Positions 13,586 through 13,832 of a stretch of 13,832 nucleotides of DNA are shown here, piece after piece. A program made the position numbers and the translations under genes. The DNA is taken from contig CAMDDI010000071.1 of assembly GCA_945890905.1 (NCBI GenBank), positions 1 to 13,832 on the forward strand. The letters run 5' to 3'. Source of the stretch: Bacteriovorax stolpii. GTDB lineage: Bacteria; Bdellovibrionota; Bacteriovoracia; Bacteriovoracales; Bacteriovoracaceae. How positions within the stretch are numbered: position 1 is the stretch's first letter; the number at the start of each line of letters is the position of its first letter. The notes under the pieces are model-generated. The model had not been told where the DNA came from. It was given only the letters and a program-made list of their open reading frames with translations, and ran no database searches.

Positions 13586-13832
13586 ATGAAGTTGCTTTTA
13601 CCAATAGCTTTGCTGCTTTTTTTCATTAGCTGCGAGCAGCAACCTGAGTGTCCAACCTCTGGTACTGGTGAAACCACAGGCACTTCTGAATCTGGAAATA
13701 CTCAAACTACTCCGAATACATTGTGTCCGACTCCCACTGATCCAGTTCCACCTGTGCCAGAACCAGATCCCAATGATGATGTTCCACCAGAGGCACTTAT
13801 CTTTGAGACAAGATCAACGTTAAATAATTTTG
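13586..13832 (+). CDS. Predicted lipoprotein with Thr/Pro-rich linker (partial)
   Basis: The first 82 residues are present; the 3' end is cut by the window. The product opens with MKLLLPIALLLFFISC, a lipoprotein-type signal with Cys16 as the likely lipid site, although Phe at -3 is not canonical. Residues 23-50 are rich in Thr, Ser and Gly, and residues 47-67 hold Pro-rich Cys-Pro-Thr and PVPEPDP-like text, an extended linker that would hold a downstream domain away from the membrane. The downstream domain, beginning near ALIFETRS, is not visible enough to name. The start at 13586 has AGGA eight bases upstream. An in-frame ATG at 13577 overlaps that site and is less likely. It follows the ThrE gene by 108 bases and may have its own promoter. 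Confidence 0.75.
   Translation, partial: MKLLLPIALLLFFISCEQQPECPTSGTGETTGTSESGNTQTTPNTLCPTPTDPVPPVPEPDPNDDVPPEALIFETRSTLNNF

Overview
This window looks like chromosomal DNA from a Gram-negative, moderately AT-rich bacterium. Most products are exported or envelope proteins: two small secreted cysteine proteins, an exported dienelactone hydrolase-like enzyme, an S1 protease, a subtilase, a YceI protein, a large outer-membrane protein and two lipoproteins. This load of secreted hydrolases and the style of the signal peptides fit the Bdellovibrio/Bacteriovorax group (Bdellovibrionota). That placement is an inference from gene content, with no marker gene behind it. I see no rRNA, tRNA, CRISPR array, insertion sequence or phage gene. 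No gap between genes exceeds about 165 bases.

Layout. Positions 1-625 (minus) hold two tandem paralogous small secreted proteins; the first is cut by the window edge. Positions 737-1495 (plus) encode an exported hydrolase of the dienelactone hydrolase family, followed by a long hairpin. Positions 1621-2310 (plus) encode a trypsin-fold protease whose 3' end overlaps, tail to tail, a two-gene class I (Fe-S) fumarase operon at 2294-3817 (minus). Positions 3980-4384 (plus) encode an OsmC-family protein. Its last 239 bases are antisense to the 3' end of a subtilase gene (4146-5789, minus). The subtilase promoter abuts the terminator of a yceI-like gene (5867-6460, minus). A LysR-type regulator (6571-7452) diverges from yceI.

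Positions 6571-13477 (plus) form a tightly packed run: lysR, a 943-residue outer-membrane protein (HExxH domain, propeller and barrel), a SAM-dependent methyltransferase, a lipoprotein and a ThrE-type amino-acid exporter. The last four genes overlap one another, so they are very probably one transcript. A further lipoprotein gene starts at 13586 and runs off the window.

The most notable points are: (i) the 239-base antisense overlap of two clearly real genes, where the OsmC-family gene changes its codon third positions exactly inside the overlap; (ii) the single-chain metallopeptidase-like/propeller/Omp85-like outer-membrane protein and its overlapping operon; (iii) a lysine/alanine-rich tail on the N-terminus of the fumarase alpha subunit, confirmed by a strong ribosome binding site; (iv) a subtilase with no propeptide, probably read from a leaderless mRNA. 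All motif and codon counts were made by eye from the sequence.
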